A DNA stretch of 64,000 bases, taken from NCBI RefSeq assembly GCF_009363555.1, contig NZ_CP045372.1, positions 1,302,001 through 1,366,000 on the forward strand, written 5' to 3'. The notes beneath the pieces are model-generated. The model saw only the letters and a list, made by a program, of their open reading frames with translations. It had not been told where the DNA came from and made no database searches. The stretch's first letter is position 1. Each line of letters starts with the position of its first letter. The position numbers and the translations under genes are program-made. Shown piece after piece: positions 1-8,363 of the stretch. This DNA is from Sulfitobacter sp. THAF37 (GTDB lineage: Bacteria; Pseudomonadota; Alphaproteobacteria; Rhodobacterales; Rhodobacteraceae).

Positions 1-285
1 GACAATCACCTGCTGCGAACCCGCCCATTCCACATAGGTCAACGCCACGTTCTGCAACAGCCCGGACTGTACGGCGGCAAAGACTTCGGAGGACCCCAGT
101 GCCTCGGCATAGCCGCGGCGCTGCAGCTCCAGTTCCGCCTGTGACATCGAGCGCGACACATCGACCATCAGCACCAGCTCAAGGTCGACTTCGACCGTCT
201 GCGCCGCGGCACGAGAAAGGAGTCCTGGAAACAGGGCAACGAACAGGGCCAGAAGACCCTGGATCAGGCGCAGTCGGTTTACCAT
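1..285 (-). CDS. DUF1194 / von Willebrand factor A-like exported protein, cut by window edge
   Basis: The first 95 residues are visible; the rest lies beyond position 1. It begins with a signal peptide (MVNRLRLIQGLLALF..., cleavage near the AAAQ at residues 26-29). A vWA-type first strand follows with the metal-site motif DVSRSMS (DxSxS), then a QRRGYAEAL helix and a TYVEWAG strand. This pattern is typical of the DUF1194 family, periplasmic vWA proteins common in Rhodobacterales. The role is unknown; vWA domains usually bind a protein partner through a metal ion. No clear ribosome binding site is seen before the ATG at 285. It shares its direction with the downstream-facing alkB gene, 87 bases away. 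Confidence 0.75.
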   Translation of the reverse strand, partial: MVNRLRLIQGLLALFVALFPGLLSRAAAQTVEVDLELVLMVDVSRSMSQAELELQRRGYAEALGSSEVFAAVQSGLLQNVALTYVEWAGSQQVIV

Positions 286-372
286 GTGAAAACGCTAGGG
301 CGTCGTCGGCATCCTGTAAATCGTCACACGACACCGATCACGATCAGTTCAACCGGCACCTGCTGCCCGGTT

Positions 373-1524
373 TCAGCGGGGCAGGGGTGTGGTGTGTTTG
401 TTATAGGGCGCCCAATCGGTGATTTCGGGATAATACATCGCGCGCCATTTACGCACGCGGGGATTCATGATGCGCCGCCAGACGGGCGGGACCATCGCGG
501 CCATCGTCATCACCGGATAGCCGTACGGCAGCTGCGGGGCCGTATCAGCACCGTAGGTCTGCAGCACCGGAAAGCGGCGGTCCGGCTTGTAGTGGTGGTC
601 GGAATGCCGTTGCAGGTTGATCAGCAGCCAGTTCGACGCCTTGTGCGCCGCGTTCCAGGAATGACGCGGCTGTACATGCTCGTACTTGCCGTCGCCCAGG
701 TGCTTGCGGGTCAGCCCGTAGTGTTCGATGTAGTTCACCAGCTCCAGCTGCCAGATCGCGACACCCGCCTGCACCAGGAACAAAAGCAGCCCGGACCATC
801 CCCCCAGCAGCAGCGCCAGCAGCAGGCAGAACAATTGCAGCCCCCAGTATTTGAAGAACGGGTTCGACAGGTCGGTCCAGGGCAGATCCTTGCGTGCCAG
901 CATCGCCTTTTCAGCGTGGAACGCGGAGACCAGAGAGTCGCGCAGGACCCGCGGGTAGAAACGGTGAAAGCCCTCGTTGTACCGTGCGGTCACGGTGTCG
1001 CGGGGCGTGCCGACATAGCGGTGATGCACCAGCAGGTGTTCCGACCGGAAGTGCGAATAAAGCACCATCGCCAGCAGGGCATCGGCGAGGAACCTCTCCA
1101 GCCGGTTTTTCTGATGCATCAACTCGTGTGAATAGTTGATGCCCACGGTGCCGGTGATCACGCCAACGCCGAAGAACACCATGAACCGCTCGAACCCGTT
1201 CAGGTGCTCGGCCTGCGGCACGTACCAGACCAGACCGAACAGCGTCAGGAACTGCGCCGGAACCCAGATCAGCGTGACCAGCCGGTACCAGAACAGATCG
1301 CTCTCCGTTGCCGACAGGTCCGCGTTGTCCAGGTTCAGCCCCACGACCGCGTCCAGCAGCGTAAAAAGATACCAGGTGATCAGAGGCAGCAGGATCACGG
1401 TCCAGCCGCCGTAGAATGCCGTGACCCAGGCCAGCGGAATCAAGCCAAGCGACAGCCAGAAGGGCAGCGCCCGCGTCGCACGGGCCAGTTCCTTGGGCGG
1501 GAGGATGGTGCCTTGCATCGTCAT
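373..1524 (-). CDS. alkB: Alkane 1-monooxygenase (AlkB-type membrane di-iron hydroxylase)
   Basis: This is a 383-residue integral membrane hydroxylase that adds oxygen to the terminal carbon of alkanes, using electrons from rubredoxin. All diagnostic histidine boxes are present: HELMH at 133-137, HLLVHH at 163-168, the AlkB-specific NYIEHYGL at 264-271, and RHSDHH at 306-311. The HYG box and the length separate it from fatty-acid desaturases and xylene monooxygenases. Several hydrophobic segments (about 22-60, 85-128 and 228-258) fit a six-helix membrane protein. An AAGAGG ribosome site precedes the ATG. No rubredoxin, rubredoxin reductase or AraC/GntR regulator lies beside it, so its electron partner must be encoded elsewhere. 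Confidence 0.93.
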   Translation of the reverse strand: MTMQGTILPPKELARATRALPFWLSLGLIPLAWVTAFYGGWTVILLPLITWYLFTLLDAVVGLNLDNADLSATESDLFWYRLVTLIWVPAQFLTLFGLVWYVPQAEHLNGFERFMVFFGVGVITGTVGINYSHELMHQKNRLERFLADALLAMVLYSHFRSEHLLVHHRYVGTPRDTVTARYNEGFHRFYPRVLRDSLVSAFHAEKAMLARKDLPWTDLSNPFFKYWGLQLFCLLLALLLGGWSGLLLFLVQAGVAIWQLELVNYIEHYGLTRKHLGDGKYEHVQPRHSWNAAHKASNWLLINLQRHSDHHYKPDRRFPVLQTYGADTAPQLPYGYPVMTMAAMVPPVWRRIMNPRVRKWRAMYYPEITDWAPYNKHTTPLPR

Positions 1525-1576
1525 GCGCGGACCTCTTTGTCTCGTCAGCCATTCCTTACCGCAGCTTGCTGCACGA

Positions 1577-2662
1577 TCATAGGCTCTGAAGGGCGGCGGC
1601 CTGCGACAAATCGAACGCCTTGCGCATCACCGTGGGCAGGTCGGAGGGGCGGAAATCGCTCCGCGTTACGAAACGCCCCCGCTCAGCCGCGGCATCCATG
1701 CCGACCGTCGCAGTCCTGATGGACAGGATCAGATGGAAATGGGTGAATGTATGGCGCACCTCGCCATTCAGATCCCGCCATTCGGCATCGACCGGCGGGG
1801 TGCCCTCGGGGCGATCCGTGTCGATGTCGTGCCAGTCCGATCCGGGCCACCCCAGCATTCCACCCAGCAGCCCCTTTTCCGGCCGCGTCTCCAGCAGCCA
1901 GGCGCCGTCGGTCCGCTGCGCCAGGTACAGGGTGCCATGCCGCACGGGTTTGGGCTTTTTCGGGGTTTTCATTGGCAGCAGGGGGGCCGTTCCCTCGGCT
2001 CTGGCCGCGCAGGGCGTCCGCCAGGGGCAGATGCCGCAGGCGGGTGATTTCGGCGTGCAGATCGTCGCGCCAAGGTCCATCACCGCCTGGGCGTAATCGC
2101 CGGGCCGGTCGCGCGGTGTCAGCTCTGCTGCGCGCGCCATGAGCGCCGGTTTGGCGGCGGGCAGCGGCGTATGGATATCGTGCAGCCGTGCCATGACCCG
2201 TTCCACATTGCCGTCAAGCACCGTGTAAGGCAGGTCGAACGCGATGGAGGCGACAGCGGCGGCGGTATAGGGCCCAATCCCCGGCAGGGCCAGCAGCGCG
2301 TCGTGATCGGCGGGAAAGGCGCCGCCGTGCCGGTCCACCACCGCCCGCGCGCATTTCAGCAGATTGCGTGCCCGCGCGTAGTACCCCAGACCGGCCCATT
2401 CGCCCATCACGTCGGCATCCTCGGCGGCGGCCAGGTCCGCCACGGTGGGCCAGCGCGCGACAAAGCGTGCAAAGTAGTCGCGCACGGTCGCGACCGTCGT
2501 CTGCTGCAGCATGATCTCACTCAACCAGACGCGATAGGGATCGGGCAGGACACCGGCCTTGCGCTCCGCCGGTCCGGTGCGCCAGGGCATGCTGCGGGCA
2601 TGAACGTCGTACCAGTCCAGCAGGATACGCGGCAAGTCGCCGGGTGGAGATGTTTCACGCAA
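1577..2662 (-). CDS. mutY: A/G-specific adenine glycosylase MutY
   Basis: This base-excision repair enzyme removes adenine mispaired with 8-oxoguanine. It has 361 residues. The catalytic Glu is E49 in SEIMLQQT, the helix-hairpin-helix lies around LPGIGPYTAAA (126-136), and the catalytic Asp is D150 in VLDGNV. The iron-sulfur cysteines are C202, C209, C212 and C218 (C-x6-C-x2-C-x5-C). The C-terminal third (about 235-361) is the MutT-like 8-oxoG recognition domain. The only workable start is TTG at 2662, with GAGGA about 10 bases upstream; there is no nearby ATG. It diverges from the DUF721 gene with only 39 bases between them, an order I recall as common in Rhodobacterales. Confidence 0.95.
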   Translation of the reverse strand: MRETSPPGDLPRILLDWYDVHARSMPWRTGPAERKAGVLPDPYRVWLSEIMLQQTTVATVRDYFARFVARWPTVADLAAAEDADVMGEWAGLGYYARARNLLKCARAVVDRHGGAFPADHDALLALPGIGPYTAAAVASIAFDLPYTVLDGNVERVMARLHDIHTPLPAAKPALMARAAELTPRDRPGDYAQAVMDLGATICTPKSPACGICPWRTPCAARAEGTAPLLPMKTPKKPKPVRHGTLYLAQRTDGAWLLETRPEKGLLGGMLGWPGSDWHDIDTDRPEGTPPVDAEWRDLNGEVRHTFTHFHLILSIRTATVGMDAAAERGRFVTRSDFRPSDLPTVMRKAFDLSQAAALQSL

Positions 2663-2701
2663 TGTTGACGGGTCCTCGGGCGGTGTTGGGGTGGTGTTGA
2701 T

Positions 2702-3253
2702 GTGTCAGACCGTTATGGTATGCGCCAGGATCGGAGATACAAGCCCATGCCCCCCCGTCGCACCGGAACCTACGGTTTCAAACGCACTGACAGCCTGCTG
2801 TCCGGCCAGATCCGGAAGGCCTCCGAATCGCGGGGGTTCGCGCAGTCGCGGCTGCTGACCCAATGGGTGGAAATCGTGGGGCAGGACATCGCCGCGATCA
2901 GCCAGCCGGTCGAGGTCAGCTATGGCCGTGGTGGGTTCGGCGCGACGCTGACCCTGCTGACCACCGGTGCCAATGCGCCGATGCTGGAGATGCAGAAGGA
3001 ACAGCTGCGCGCCAAGGTGAATGCGGTCTATGGCTACAACGCCATCGCGCGGGTGCGCATTACCCAGACAGCTGCGACCGGTTTCCAGGAGGGTCAGGTG
3101 GCGTTCGGCCACCGCAAGCCCGCCACCAAGGCCGAGCCCGATCCCGCCCTGCGCGAGAAGGCGGCGGCCACCGCCGGGCAGGTGGCGGACACCGGATTGC
3201 GCGATGCCCTTGCACGTCTGGGCGAGAACATATTGAACAGGAACAACCGCTGA
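2702..3253 (+). CDS. DUF721 (DciA-like) domain protein
   Basis: This 183-residue protein carries a DUF721 domain at about 25-115, with the pattern LTQWVEIVGQDIAAISQP and then TLTLLTTGANAPMLEMQ. DUF721 includes DciA, the loader of the replicative helicase in bacteria lacking DnaC, so a role in replication initiation is plausible but inferred. The C-terminal 60 residues are Ala/Glu-rich and low in complexity. The start is GTG at 2702; an in-frame ATG at 2720 is an alternative. It sits 21 bases before the dsbA-like gene, probably in one operon, and is divergent from mutY. Confidence 0.75.
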   Translation: MSDRYGMRQDRRYKPMPPRRTGTYGFKRTDSLLSGQIRKASESRGFAQSRLLTQWVEIVGQDIAAISQPVEVSYGRGGFGATLTLLTTGANAPMLEMQKEQLRAKVNAVYGYNAIARVRITQTAATGFQEGQVAFGHRKPATKAEPDPALREKAAATAGQVADTGLRDALARLGENILNRNNR

Positions 3254-3274
3254 AAAGCACTAAAGGAAGACCAC

Positions 3275-3946
3275 ATGAAACGTAGAAATCTGATTCTGGG
3301 CGGTGTCGCCGTTGCGGGCCTGGGCGGCTGGGCTCTCACAAGCAATCTGTCGCAGCCTGGCTCGACGGCCATCGTCGGTGCGGCAAACGCGCAATCGACC
3401 GAAGCCGATGTCGATACCTCCAGCATCCGCGAAATGGCCATTGGCGATGCCGATGCGCCGGTGACGATCATCGAATACGCGTCTTTCACCTGTCCGCATT
3501 GCGCCGCTTTCCATCAGGGGCCGTTCAAGCAGCTGAAGTCCGAGTATATCGACACCGGAAAAGTGCGGATGATCTACCGCGAAGTCTATTTCGACCGCCC
3601 CGGTCTCTGGGCGTCGATGGTCGCCCGCTGCGGCGGCGAAGAGAAGTTCTTCGGTATCGCCGATCTGATCTACAAGGGGCAGTCCGACTGGGCCCGCGCG
3701 GGCGAACCGACCGCAATCGTAGACGGTCTGCGCAAGATCGGACGTCTGGCAGGCATGGACAATGAGACCCTGAACGCTTGCCTGCAGGACGCGGAAAAGG
3801 CGCAGACCCTGGTCGCCTGGGAAACCCAGAACCGTGAGGGCGATGACATCACCTCGACCCCCAGCTTCCTCATCAACGGCACCAAGCAGTCGAACATGTC
3901 CTATGCAGACTTCAAGGCGCTGATCGACGCGGAACTCGACGGCTGA
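3275..3946 (+). CDS. DsbA-family thiol:disulfide oxidoreductase
   Basis: This is a periplasmic thioredoxin-fold protein of 223 residues. An N-terminal signal (MKRRNLILGGVAVAGLGG) includes an RR pair and ends near ANAQ at 37-40. The active site is C73-P-H-C76 in YASFTCPHC, the classic DsbA CPHC. The cis-Pro segment is TSTPSFLING. It likely oxidises or isomerises cysteines of envelope proteins. AAAGGA lies 7 bases before the ATG. Its TGA overlaps the next gene's ATG by one base (TGATG), so the two are translationally coupled. In related genomes I recall an smc gene at this place; here a CoA transferase follows. Confidence 0.88.
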   Translation: MKRRNLILGGVAVAGLGGWALTSNLSQPGSTAIVGAANAQSTEADVDTSSIREMAIGDADAPVTIIEYASFTCPHCAAFHQGPFKQLKSEYIDTGKVRMIYREVYFDRPGLWASMVARCGGEEKFFGIADLIYKGQSDWARAGEPTAIVDGLRKIGRLAGMDNETLNACLQDAEKAQTLVAWETQNREGDDITSTPSFLINGTKQSNMSYADFKALIDAELDG

Positions 3947-5058
3947 TGGAAGCGCCCCTTGCTGGTCTGAAGGTCGTTGAACTGGCCCGGATTCTTGCCG
4001 GACCATGGGCGGGGCAAACCCTGTCCGATCTTGGCTGCGACGTGGTCAAGGTGGAAAGCCCGGCGGGTGACGATACCCGCCAGTGGGGCCCGCCCTTCAT
4101 CACACGCGACGAGGATCAGTCGGCCAGTTACTTTCACTCGACCAACCGCGGCAAGGAGTCGATTACCGTCGATTTCCGCACCGACGCAGGCGTTGCCCGG
4201 GTCAAGGCGTTGCTGGCCGACGCTGATATCCTGATCGAGAACTTCAAAACCGGCGGGTTGGCCAAGTATGGTTTGGACTATGACAGCCTGCGTGAAGAGT
4301 TTCCGCATCTGATCTACTGTTCGATCACCGGCTTCGGGCATACCGGGCCCTATGCTCACCGCGCAGGCTACGATTTCATCATTCAGGGCATGTCGGGGCT
4401 GATGTCCGTGACCGGAGAGCCGGACCGCCAGCCGCAGAAGTCGGGCATGGCGATCACCGACATTTTCACCGGGATCTACGCGACGACGGCGATCCTTGCC
4501 GCCGTTCACCAGCGCAGTCGTACCGGCAGGGGGCAGCATATCGACATGGCGCTCCTGGATTGTGCCGTCTCGATCATGGGCAATCAGGCGATGAACTATC
4601 TGACCACGGGCAAGGCGCCAAACCGCATGGGCAACGCCCATCCGAACCTGACGCCATACGAGGTTTTCGAATGTTCGGACGGACATATCATCATCGCGAC
4701 CGGAAACGACGGCCAGTACCAGCGCCTCTGCCGTTTGCTGGGTCTCGACGACATGGCGCAATCGCCCGACTATACCAAGAATGCCGACCGGGTCGCGAAC
4801 CGTCCCGAGATGATCCGCCGCTTGAATGCTGCGACGTGCCTGCGCAGCCGTGACGATCTGCTCGCCGCCTGCGAACAGAACAACGTGCCGGCCGGGCCGA
4901 TCAACGACCTGTCCGACGTGATGGCGGACCCGCAGGTGGTCGCGCGGGGTATGCAGATCGAACTGGACGGCGTGCCGGGCCTGCGCTCGCCGTTCAGCTT
5001 TTCGGACGCGAAGCTGGCACTGCATCGCCCTGCCCCGAAACTGGGTGAGGACAACTGA
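3946..5058 (+). CDS. Class III CoA-transferase (CaiB/BaiF family)
   Basis: This 370-residue cytoplasmic enzyme belongs to the family III CoA-transferases, which move CoA between carboxylic acids through an Asp-CoA anhydride. The N-terminal LKVVELARILAGPWAGQ (8-24) is the family signature. The likely catalytic Asp is D172 in AITDIFTG, at the position of formyl-CoA transferase D169. Further matches are GFGHTGPY (129-136) and NRGKESITVD. The substrate cannot be read from sequence. It is coupled to dsbA by a one-base overlap, although no functional link is obvious. It converges with lpxK; only 8 bases separate the stops and no terminator hairpin fits between them. Confidence 0.88.
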   Translation: MEAPLAGLKVVELARILAGPWAGQTLSDLGCDVVKVESPAGDDTRQWGPPFITRDEDQSASYFHSTNRGKESITVDFRTDAGVARVKALLADADILIENFKTGGLAKYGLDYDSLREEFPHLIYCSITGFGHTGPYAHRAGYDFIIQGMSGLMSVTGEPDRQPQKSGMAITDIFTGIYATTAILAAVHQRSRTGRGQHIDMALLDCAVSIMGNQAMNYLTTGKAPNRMGNAHPNLTPYEVFECSDGHIIIATGNDGQYQRLCRLLGLDDMAQSPDYTKNADRVANRPEMIRRLNAATCLRSRDDLLAACEQNNVPAGPINDLSDVMADPQVVARGMQIELDGVPGLRSPFSFSDAKLALHRPAPKLGEDN

Positions 5059-5066
5059 ACCGGGCG

Positions 5067-6056
5067 TCAGTCCGGCCTTGGCAGCGCGTCCAGCGCCGCA
5101 AACAGGGGGTTGTCTTCTGCCAGTTGCAGCCGCACGGGCAGCGTGATCACCTTGCTCCGGAATGAGGCGGGCAGCCTGACCGCATCCTTCTCTGTGGTGA
5201 CAAGCTGCGCGCCCCGTGCGGCGGCATCCGCCTCCAGCCGGGTCATCAGTGCGGACGTCAGCGGCTGATGATCGTCCAATGCCTCGGCATGCACGAGTGT
5301 CGCGCCCAGACCTCTGAGCGTGGAAAAGAACTTTTCCGGATGACCGATTCCGGCAAAGGCAAGTGCGGTGGTGTCGTCCCAGCTCATTCCCGTCTGGAGG
5401 GGCGCGAGGGTGGCGCGCGCATGCGGCAGGTGCGCCGGCAGGTCAGGTGCGGTGAATTTTTCCTGGGCGGCGGCGTCGCCGATCGACAGCAGCAGATCGG
5501 CGCGCTGCAGCCCGGTCGCCACCGGTTCGCGCAGCGGACCGGCAGGCAGGCACAGCCCGTTGCCAAACCCCTTCTCCGCGTCGACCACCACGATGGCGAG
5601 ATCATGATGCAGGGCCGGGTTCTGAAAGCCATCGTCAAGGATGACCACGCTTGCCCCGTCTGCCTGTGCGGCCCGCGCCCCGGCGGCGCGGTCACGCGCG
5701 ACCCAGACCTCGGCGAAAGCGGCCAGCAGCAGCGGCTCATCCCCGACCTGGGCCGCCGTATGGCGCGCAGGGTCCACCCGGACCGGTCCCTCCAGCGTGC
5801 CGCCGTACCCGCGCGAGACGATGTGCGGCGTATGAAAAAGACCGCGCAGGTGTTCGACCACGGCCATGACCGTGGGGGTCTTGCCGGTACCGCCCGCGTT
5901 GATGTTCCCGACGCAGACCACCGGCACGGCGAGCTTTTCGCGCCGTCCCTGCGCCAGCCTGCGCGCGGTGGCCTGCGCGTAAACTGCGCCCAGGGGCTGT
6001 AGCAGGCGCGCGCGCCAGTCGGGCTGCGCCTTGTGCCAGAAACCAGGTGCCCGCAT
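5067..6056 (-). CDS. lpxK: Tetraacyldisaccharide 4'-kinase LpxK
   Basis: This enzyme phosphorylates the 4' position of the lipid A disaccharide at the inner membrane. It has 329 residues from the ATG at 6056. The P-loop [11 protein letters not shown] is at 50-60, followed by the typical [15 protein letters not shown] and [22 protein letters not shown] blocks. The start [12 protein letters not shown] is chosen because it gives the family N-terminus and overlaps the waaA stop by one base. Longer starts run into waaA. It is the last gene of the leftward operon pmbA-IMPase-DUF4170-waaA-lpxK. Confidence 0.95.
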   Translation of the reverse strand: MRAPGFWHKAQPDWRARLLQPLGAVYAQATARRLAQGRREKLAVPVVCVGNINAGGTGKTPTVMAVVEHLRGLFHTPHIVSRGYGGTLEGPVRVDPARHTAAQVGDEPLLLAAFAEVWVARDRAAGARAAQADGASVVILDDGFQNPALHHDLAIVVVDAEKGFGNGLCLPAGPLREPVATGLQRADLLLSIGDAAAQEKFTAPDLPAHLPHARATLAPLQTGMSWDDTTALAFAGIGHPEKFFSTLRGLGATLVHAEALDDHQPLTSALMTRLEADAAARGAQLVTTEKDAVRLPASFRSKVITLPVRLQLAEDNPLFAALDALPRPD

Positions 6057-7285
6057 CAGCCCTCCCTCACCTTGTCGTCCAGCGCGTCCTGCACCAGATC
6101 GGTGACGCGGTCCATCAGGGCAGCGCCCTGGCTGATCACGTCCCATCCTGCATGGGCCATGGTCGCCGCCTGGTCAGGGGCGATCAGGCGCGATACCGCA
6201 GTGCCGAGCGCATCCGCGTCATTTACGATGCGCGCCGCCCCCGCTGCCGCGAGCCGGGTATAGGACCCCATGAAATGCCGCACCTTCGGGCCATAGAGTA
6301 CGGCGGACCCAAGTGCTGCGGCATCAAAGGGGTCACAGCCGCTTTCACCCTGCACCAGCGAGGACCCGAGAAAGGACACCGGTGCGAGCCGGAAGAACAA
6401 TCCCCGGTCGCCTGGGTCGTCGGTGATTACCACCTGGGTCGTCTCGTCGGGAAAGGTGCCATCGCTCCAGTTCACGGTGGCAAAGCCGCGCGACTGGGAA
6501 AGCGCCACGGCTTCCGCGCTTGTTCCCTGATCCGCGGGCTGGAGCACCAGAAGCAGCCGGTGCGACAGGCGCATGGCCTGCCGGTGCGCCGAGAGCACCG
6601 TGGGAAACTCCTTGAGCTGCAACTGGGTCGCGAACCAGACAGGCCGGCCCGCGATGACGGCAGAGAGATCGGCAAGATCGGAGTCGGCACAGGGCAGGGC
6701 CTGCCCGCCCGCCATGAGGGGAGACGTCACCGCGACGGCGCGCCGCGGCAAGCCCAGGTGCAGCAATCGCTTCAAACCCGCCTCTGAGCGGGCCAGAACG
6801 AAATCGAACTCCGACAGCAGCCGGTAGGTCAGGTCGGACAGCCACCGGTCCCGACGCCCGTCGAAGCCGCGGCTGTCCGCGTCGATCAGGAACAGGGTGC
6901 AGCCCCGCGCAGCGGTCTCCAGCACCAGATTGGGGCGCAGCGCGCCCCAGACCCAGATGCAGCAATCGGGTTGCCAATGCGCATGGAAAGCCTGGACAGC
7001 CGCGGTGTGTTCGCCGGGCACGGGCTGGACGATGATCTGGCCACCTGCCTTGGGCAGCGCGGCTGCGGTGTCCTCGTCCTCTGGCAGGGTGATCAGCACG
7101 TTCAGATCGGCCCGTACAGCACATAGCCGCATGGCAAGGTCATGAACCGCCAGCAGGTTGCGGCTCTCGGCGGCGTGTATCCAGACCAGTTCGCCCTCCG
7201 GACGCGGCAGGTCCGGCGGCACCACGTCGCCACCGCCACGCCGGACCATGGCGCGGTACGCCGCAAGCCCCAGCGATCGGCTCAT
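6056..7285 (-). CDS. waaA: 3-deoxy-D-manno-octulosonic acid (Kdo) transferase-like protein
   Basis: This is a GT30 (WaaA/KdtA)-type enzyme of 409 residues from the ATG at 7285, which would attach Kdo to lipid A precursor. The N-terminal [19 protein letters not shown] matches the WIHAVSVGE block of WaaA, and [20 protein letters not shown] matches the C-terminal acceptor block. Two things are odd. The usual WIHAVSVGE, whose final Glu is catalytic in characterised WaaA, reads WIHAAESRN here. The long membrane-anchoring N-terminus is also short. It may be the divergent Rhodobacterales version with a changed role. It is coupled to lpxK by a one-base overlap. Confidence 0.78.
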   Translation of the reverse strand: MSRSLGLAAYRAMVRRGGGDVVPPDLPRPEGELVWIHAAESRNLLAVHDLAMRLCAVRADLNVLITLPEDEDTAAALPKAGGQIIVQPVPGEHTAAVQAFHAHWQPDCCIWVWGALRPNLVLETAARGCTLFLIDADSRGFDGRRDRWLSDLTYRLLSEFDFVLARSEAGLKRLLHLGLPRRAVAVTSPLMAGGQALPCADSDLADLSAVIAGRPVWFATQLQLKEFPTVLSAHRQAMRLSHRLLLVLQPADQGTSAEAVALSQSRGFATVNWSDGTFPDETTQVVITDDPGDRGLFFRLAPVSFLGSSLVQGESGCDPFDAAALGSAVLYGPKVRHFMGSYTRLAAAGAARIVNDADALGTAVSRLIAPDQAATMAHAGWDVISQGAALMDRVTDLVQDALDDKVREG

Positions 7286-7292
7286 GTCGGGA

Positions 7293-7535
7293 TCAGCCCA
7301 GCTCTTCGGTCGGGGATGCGGGGGCTTCTTCGTCCCGAAGCCGATGCAGGTGGGCGATGAAATAGCGCATGTGCGCGTTATCCACCGTCCGCTGGGCCTC
7401 GGTCTTCCAGGCGTCGTAGGCGCTGGCGTAGTTCGGATAGATGCCGACGATGTGGATGTCATCCACGTTCTTGAACGCGGTTTCCGTGGGTTTCACCAGT
7501 TCACCGCCGAATACGAGGTGCAAACGCTGTGTCAT
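7293..7535 (-). CDS. DUF4170 domain protein
   Basis: This small 80-residue protein of unknown function has no signal peptide or membrane segment. The sequence LHLVFGGELV...VDDIHIVGIYPNYASAYDAWKTEAQ and a DNAHMRYFIAHLHRL helix are typical of DUF4170, which is found almost only in alphaproteobacteria. AAAGGAC lies 6 bases before the ATG. It sits 7 bases upstream of waaA and 51 bases downstream of the inositol-phosphatase-like gene, so it is part of the lipid A operon. The constant company of waaA and lpxK suggests an accessory role in lipopolysaccharide assembly; this is inference. Confidence 0.8.
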   Translation of the reverse strand: MTQRLHLVFGGELVKPTETAFKNVDDIHIVGIYPNYASAYDAWKTEAQRTVDNAHMRYFIAHLHRLRDEEAPASPTEELG

Positions 7536-7586
7536 TGGATGTCCTTTGTCACGTGGGAGTGTTCCTGTCGTACCAGATGGCGCGGT

Positions 7587-8363
7587 TCAGGCAAGGGCGG
7601 CGATCAGCGCCGCCTGCGTCGGGGCGCCGCCCGCAACAACGCCGTCCAAACGAGGGTCCGCATTGTTGAATACCAGCGGTTGACCCCTTTGGTCGGAACA
7701 GGTGCCGCCTGCCTCGGTCACGATAAGTGCGCCCGCGGCGATGTCCCATTCCCAACTCCGGCGAAGCGTGATCATCGCATCGAAACGGCCCTCCCCCACC
7801 AGCGCGAGCCGGTATGCCAGCGAAGGCCGGTAACTGCGCTTGAAGGTCGGGGCGTTGCCCGAGTGCCAGAAGTGGTCCATCAGCGCAGGCTTCGCAGCCA
7901 GAACGGTCGTCCGCGACAGGTCGGGCTGCTGCCCCGCGCAAAGCGTCGCGCCGTTCAGCGTTGCCCCCAGACCCTTGGCGGCGGCATATAGCTTGTCACG
8001 CAGCGGCAGGTAGACAACCGCCGCCGTGATCGTTCCCGCCTCGGCGACCGCCAGCGAATGCGCCCAGGTGTTGGAGCCTTCGACGAAACTGCGGGTGCCG
8101 TCTATGGGGTCGATGATAAAGACCCGGTCCTTTCCCAGCCTTTCCGTAGTGTCCTCAGTCTCTTCCGACAGCCAGCCGTAATCGGGCCGGGCAAGCCGCA
8201 GTGTAGTCTGAAGGACATCGTTCACCGCCAGGTCGGCCTCTGTCACGGGACCCGCGTCGCCGGGTTTGTCCCAGCGGCGCGCGGTCTTGCCGGCAAATCC
8301 GGTAGCGACCCGCCCGGCGATGCGTGCGGCGTCGATCAGCAGAGGAAGATCATGCGCCGGCAA
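7587..8363 (-). CDS. Inositol monophosphatase / 3'(2'),5'-bisphosphate nucleotidase family
   Basis: This metal-dependent phosphatase has 258 residues. It shows the family metal sites: GPVTEADLAVND (about 37-48), EE in WLSEETED, DPIDGTRSF (85-93) and WEWDIAAGALIV near residue 205. Substrates in the family include inositol phosphates and the PAP/PAPS nucleotides (CysQ), and sequence alone does not decide between them. The start must be TTG at 8363: an in-frame TGA lies two codons upstream and there is no near ATG. It overlaps the pmbA end by 14 bases, so the two genes are coupled. Confidence 0.85.
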   Translation of the reverse strand: MPAHDLPLLIDAARIAGRVATGFAGKTARRWDKPGDAGPVTEADLAVNDVLQTTLRLARPDYGWLSEETEDTTERLGKDRVFIIDPIDGTRSFVEGSNTWAHSLAVAEAGTITAAVVYLPLRDKLYAAAKGLGATLNGATLCAGQQPDLSRTTVLAAKPALMDHFWHSGNAPTFKRSYRPSLAYRLALVGEGRFDAMITLRRSWEWDIAAGALIVTEAGGTCSDQRGQPLVFNNADPRLDGVVAGGAPTQAALIAALA

